In this document: piece by piece, positions 62,213 through 64,000 of the stretch
Layout of the letters: every line of letters begins with the position of its first letter
How positions within the stretch are numbered: the first letter of the stretch is position 1
Assembly: GCA_964058845.1 (NCBI GenBank)
Contig: CAXKVR010000028.1
Coordinates: forward strand, 124,001-188,000
Source: Carex sylvatica
Lineage: Eukaryota; Streptophyta; Magnoliopsida; Poales; Cyperaceae
DNA length: 64,000 nt
Direction: 5' to 3'
Program-made: the position numbers and the translations under genes
Notes under the pieces: generated by a model
Database searches by the model: none
Told to the model about the DNA's origin: nothing
Seen by the model: only the letters and a program-made list of their open reading frames with translations

Positions 62213-63973
62213 ATGACAACATTTAACTCAAGTGTGATATTTCTCCTAGTCACACTGTGTCTTCTCCCGTTGACAGCGTACTCGGCCGGTTGCGATTGCT
62301 CAGGGGATGATTCCGGAAGAAATAAGACGGAGGCACACAAGTTGCACACTGCCTCCATCTTTACTATTCTGTTGGCCAGTGCGATCGGCTGCTGTATCCC
62401 TGCACTCGGTCGGTGGTTTCCAGTTATTAGTCCGGAGAAAGACTACTTCTTCTTAATAAAGGCATTCGCTGCCGGTGTTATCCTTGCTACCGCCTTCATC
62501 CATATTCTTCCCAATGCTTTCGACAAACTGACATCACCTTGCCTTCCTGAAACGCCATGGCAGGATTTTCCATTTGCCGGGTTTGGAGCCATGGTTGCTG
62601 CCGTGGGTACGCTGTTTATATATTGTGCTCAAATGATATATATAATGACAAAGGAATATGTTTTAAAATTCAATGTCTCTATGTAAAACATTTCAAGTCT
62701 GAATTGGGTGGATATGTGGTATTGTGCTTAAATTGTCATCAACATTGTTTAGTTATGGAATGCAAAATTAATCTGGTCCTTAGACCGAATGACTGGTACT
62801 GGACTGTAACGTACCAGTAAAGTTCAGTATAATTTTGTAGGACCTTGTTTGTTACTGGTCATGCGTTAACAAGTACTACTCGGAATGTGTCTTAAGATCC
62901 ATAAATTGGTATCGCATCGTTTGTGCACCTTCGATTGGTAAAAGTACATCTGATTACAGGTTTTAATCAATAGTAAATTTATAATATAACACATCTGTGA
63001 CAGGTACACTAATGATCGACACAGTTGCAACCGGATATTTCAGCAGACGACATTTTACAAATACAGCAGCTGCAGTGAACGATTTGGAGGAGGCAAGTGT
63101 CGGGGCAAAGCGAGAGCATGCTGAGAATCTGCGCATACATCCTCACGCTTCACACGAGCATGCTCATGGTGCTTCCATGGTGGTTAATGCTACAGCTAGT
63201 GATGACGGGGATAGTCAACTCATTCGCAATCGTGTTATATCAAAGGTAATTAGATAAAATTTAATGGATTTTCGCTCTAAGAATGTTGTAGTGCAATGGC
63301 ATTGGCCTCATATACTGACAGTATATAATTTTTTGTTCTTTCTTCAAAATCATTGATTTTAAGGTTCATCAGAAGTTTTCTTGTTTGTACTTAAATTAGA
63401 TATATGTAGTTGATTTATCACATGGCAATAATTTAAGATTTTGTAGTATAATTCAAATCTCTACTGGTAATAAAAAAATTAAAGAATGTAAAATATTTAG
63501 TGGCATGATTTTCTTTTAAATTGATGACATGTTTTAACTTTCGTACTTAGTAGTCTTCAGTTTGTTATTGACATCATTGTTTTACTTTTCACACAAAAAG
63601 GAATAGATGAACTCTACAATGTAAAGTGTTACTCCTTTACTAATAGGTAGAAATTAATATAAATATATCAATCAAATTAAATTGGATAATTGTGAGGAAT
63701 TACGTCAAATTCGATCATCAAAAGTAAAAACTATAAATTACAGAGAACATACTGAAATATTAAATATTAGACCAATTTTGCGTGACTTAACCAAATAGTT
63801 TTTTCTTAATTTCTTTGACAAAGGTATTGGAGTTGGGAATTATTATTCATTCAGTCATAATTGGAATATCATTGGGTGCATCACTGAGTCCATCCACTAT
63901 TAGGCCCCTTTTTGCTGCCTTGACTCTGCACCAGTTCTTTGAAGGTCTTGGTCTTGGATCCTGCATTGCTCAG
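62213..63973 (+). CDS. ZIP-family metal transporter, 3' part beyond the window
   Basis: Plasma-membrane Zn/Fe uptake permease of the plant ZIP/IRT group. Exons: 62213-62606, 63004-63245, 63824-63973, then a donor and no further exon in the window; phases join. Residues 1-25 form a signal peptide, then a Cys/Asp-rich start (CDCSGDDSG). Membrane segments: [20 protein letters not shown] (TM1), [20 protein letters not shown] (TM2), [20 protein letters not shown] (TM3). A His-rich variable loop ([11 protein letters not shown]) follows, then the signature helices [15 protein letters not shown] and [12 protein letters not shown], holding the metal-site histidines. This layout fits ZIP1/ZIP3/ZIP5- or IRT-like proteins; paralogue not assigned. 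The last visible codons end at GTAAAT. Confidence 0.95.
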
Positions 63974-64000
63974 GTAAATTTTGATAGACTATATACAATA

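Noticed and set aside
48420..62830. Recurring GGTACTGG/CCAGTACC-like words at about 48440, 52280, 60616 and 62790
   Set aside because: They look alike but do not share a longer alignment or common borders, so I could not support a repeat family.

Overview
This is nuclear DNA of a flowering plant. The genes are split by short to medium introns with plant-like AT-rich splice sites. They encode plant proteins: a chloroplast ascorbate peroxidase with a thylakoid anchor, a KIN-7 kinesin, a PHT4-type anion transporter and a ZIP metal transporter. Intergenic DNA is AT-rich and packed with transposon remains: non-LTR retrotransposons with plant-type domains, hAT and Mutator-like miniature elements, and LTR fragments. 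I could not narrow the species further, and I saw no tRNA, rRNA, CRISPR or bacterial-type feature.

Layout. 1-3.6 kb: 3' two thirds of a protein disulfide isomerase gene (+). 3.6-12.1 kb: intergenic DNA with an hAT miniature element, a degenerate ~21-bp minisatellite split by a ~2-kb solo LTR that itself holds an hAT element, and another miniature element. 12.4-18.9 kb: a nearly full-length, recently broken LINE with ORF1, endonuclease, reverse transcriptase and RNase H (+). 19-20 kb: a long palindrome in AT-rich simple sequence. 21.1-31.7 kb: a KIN-7 kinesin gene of 26 exons (-). 32-40 kb: no gene; tandem duplications, a near-perfect foldback element with 9-bp target duplication, LTR-like debris and an hAT element. 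40.2-43.0 kb: a 5'-truncated LINE (-). 46.0-49.6 kb: thylakoid ascorbate peroxidase gene (-). 50.2-51.2 kb: two miniature elements. 51.9-54.4 kb: a TTC33-like TPR gene (+), convergent with 54.8-56.1 kb: a PHT4;6-like anion transporter (-). 57.1-58.45 kb: a ~1.36-kb foldback element. 62.2 kb to the end: 5' part of a ZIP transporter gene (+).

The host genes are ordinary, independent housekeeping-type loci acting in the ER, on microtubules, at the thylakoid, in the endomembrane system and in metal uptake. They do not form a pathway or cluster. The more unusual content is the repeats (nested insertions, long inverted repeats inside introns and near genes) and a few gene details: a CVHC active site in the PDI, an uncertain 3' end with a GC donor in the kinesin gene, and a long coding-like 5' extension of LINE ORF1. 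I found no convincing previously undescribed biological system.
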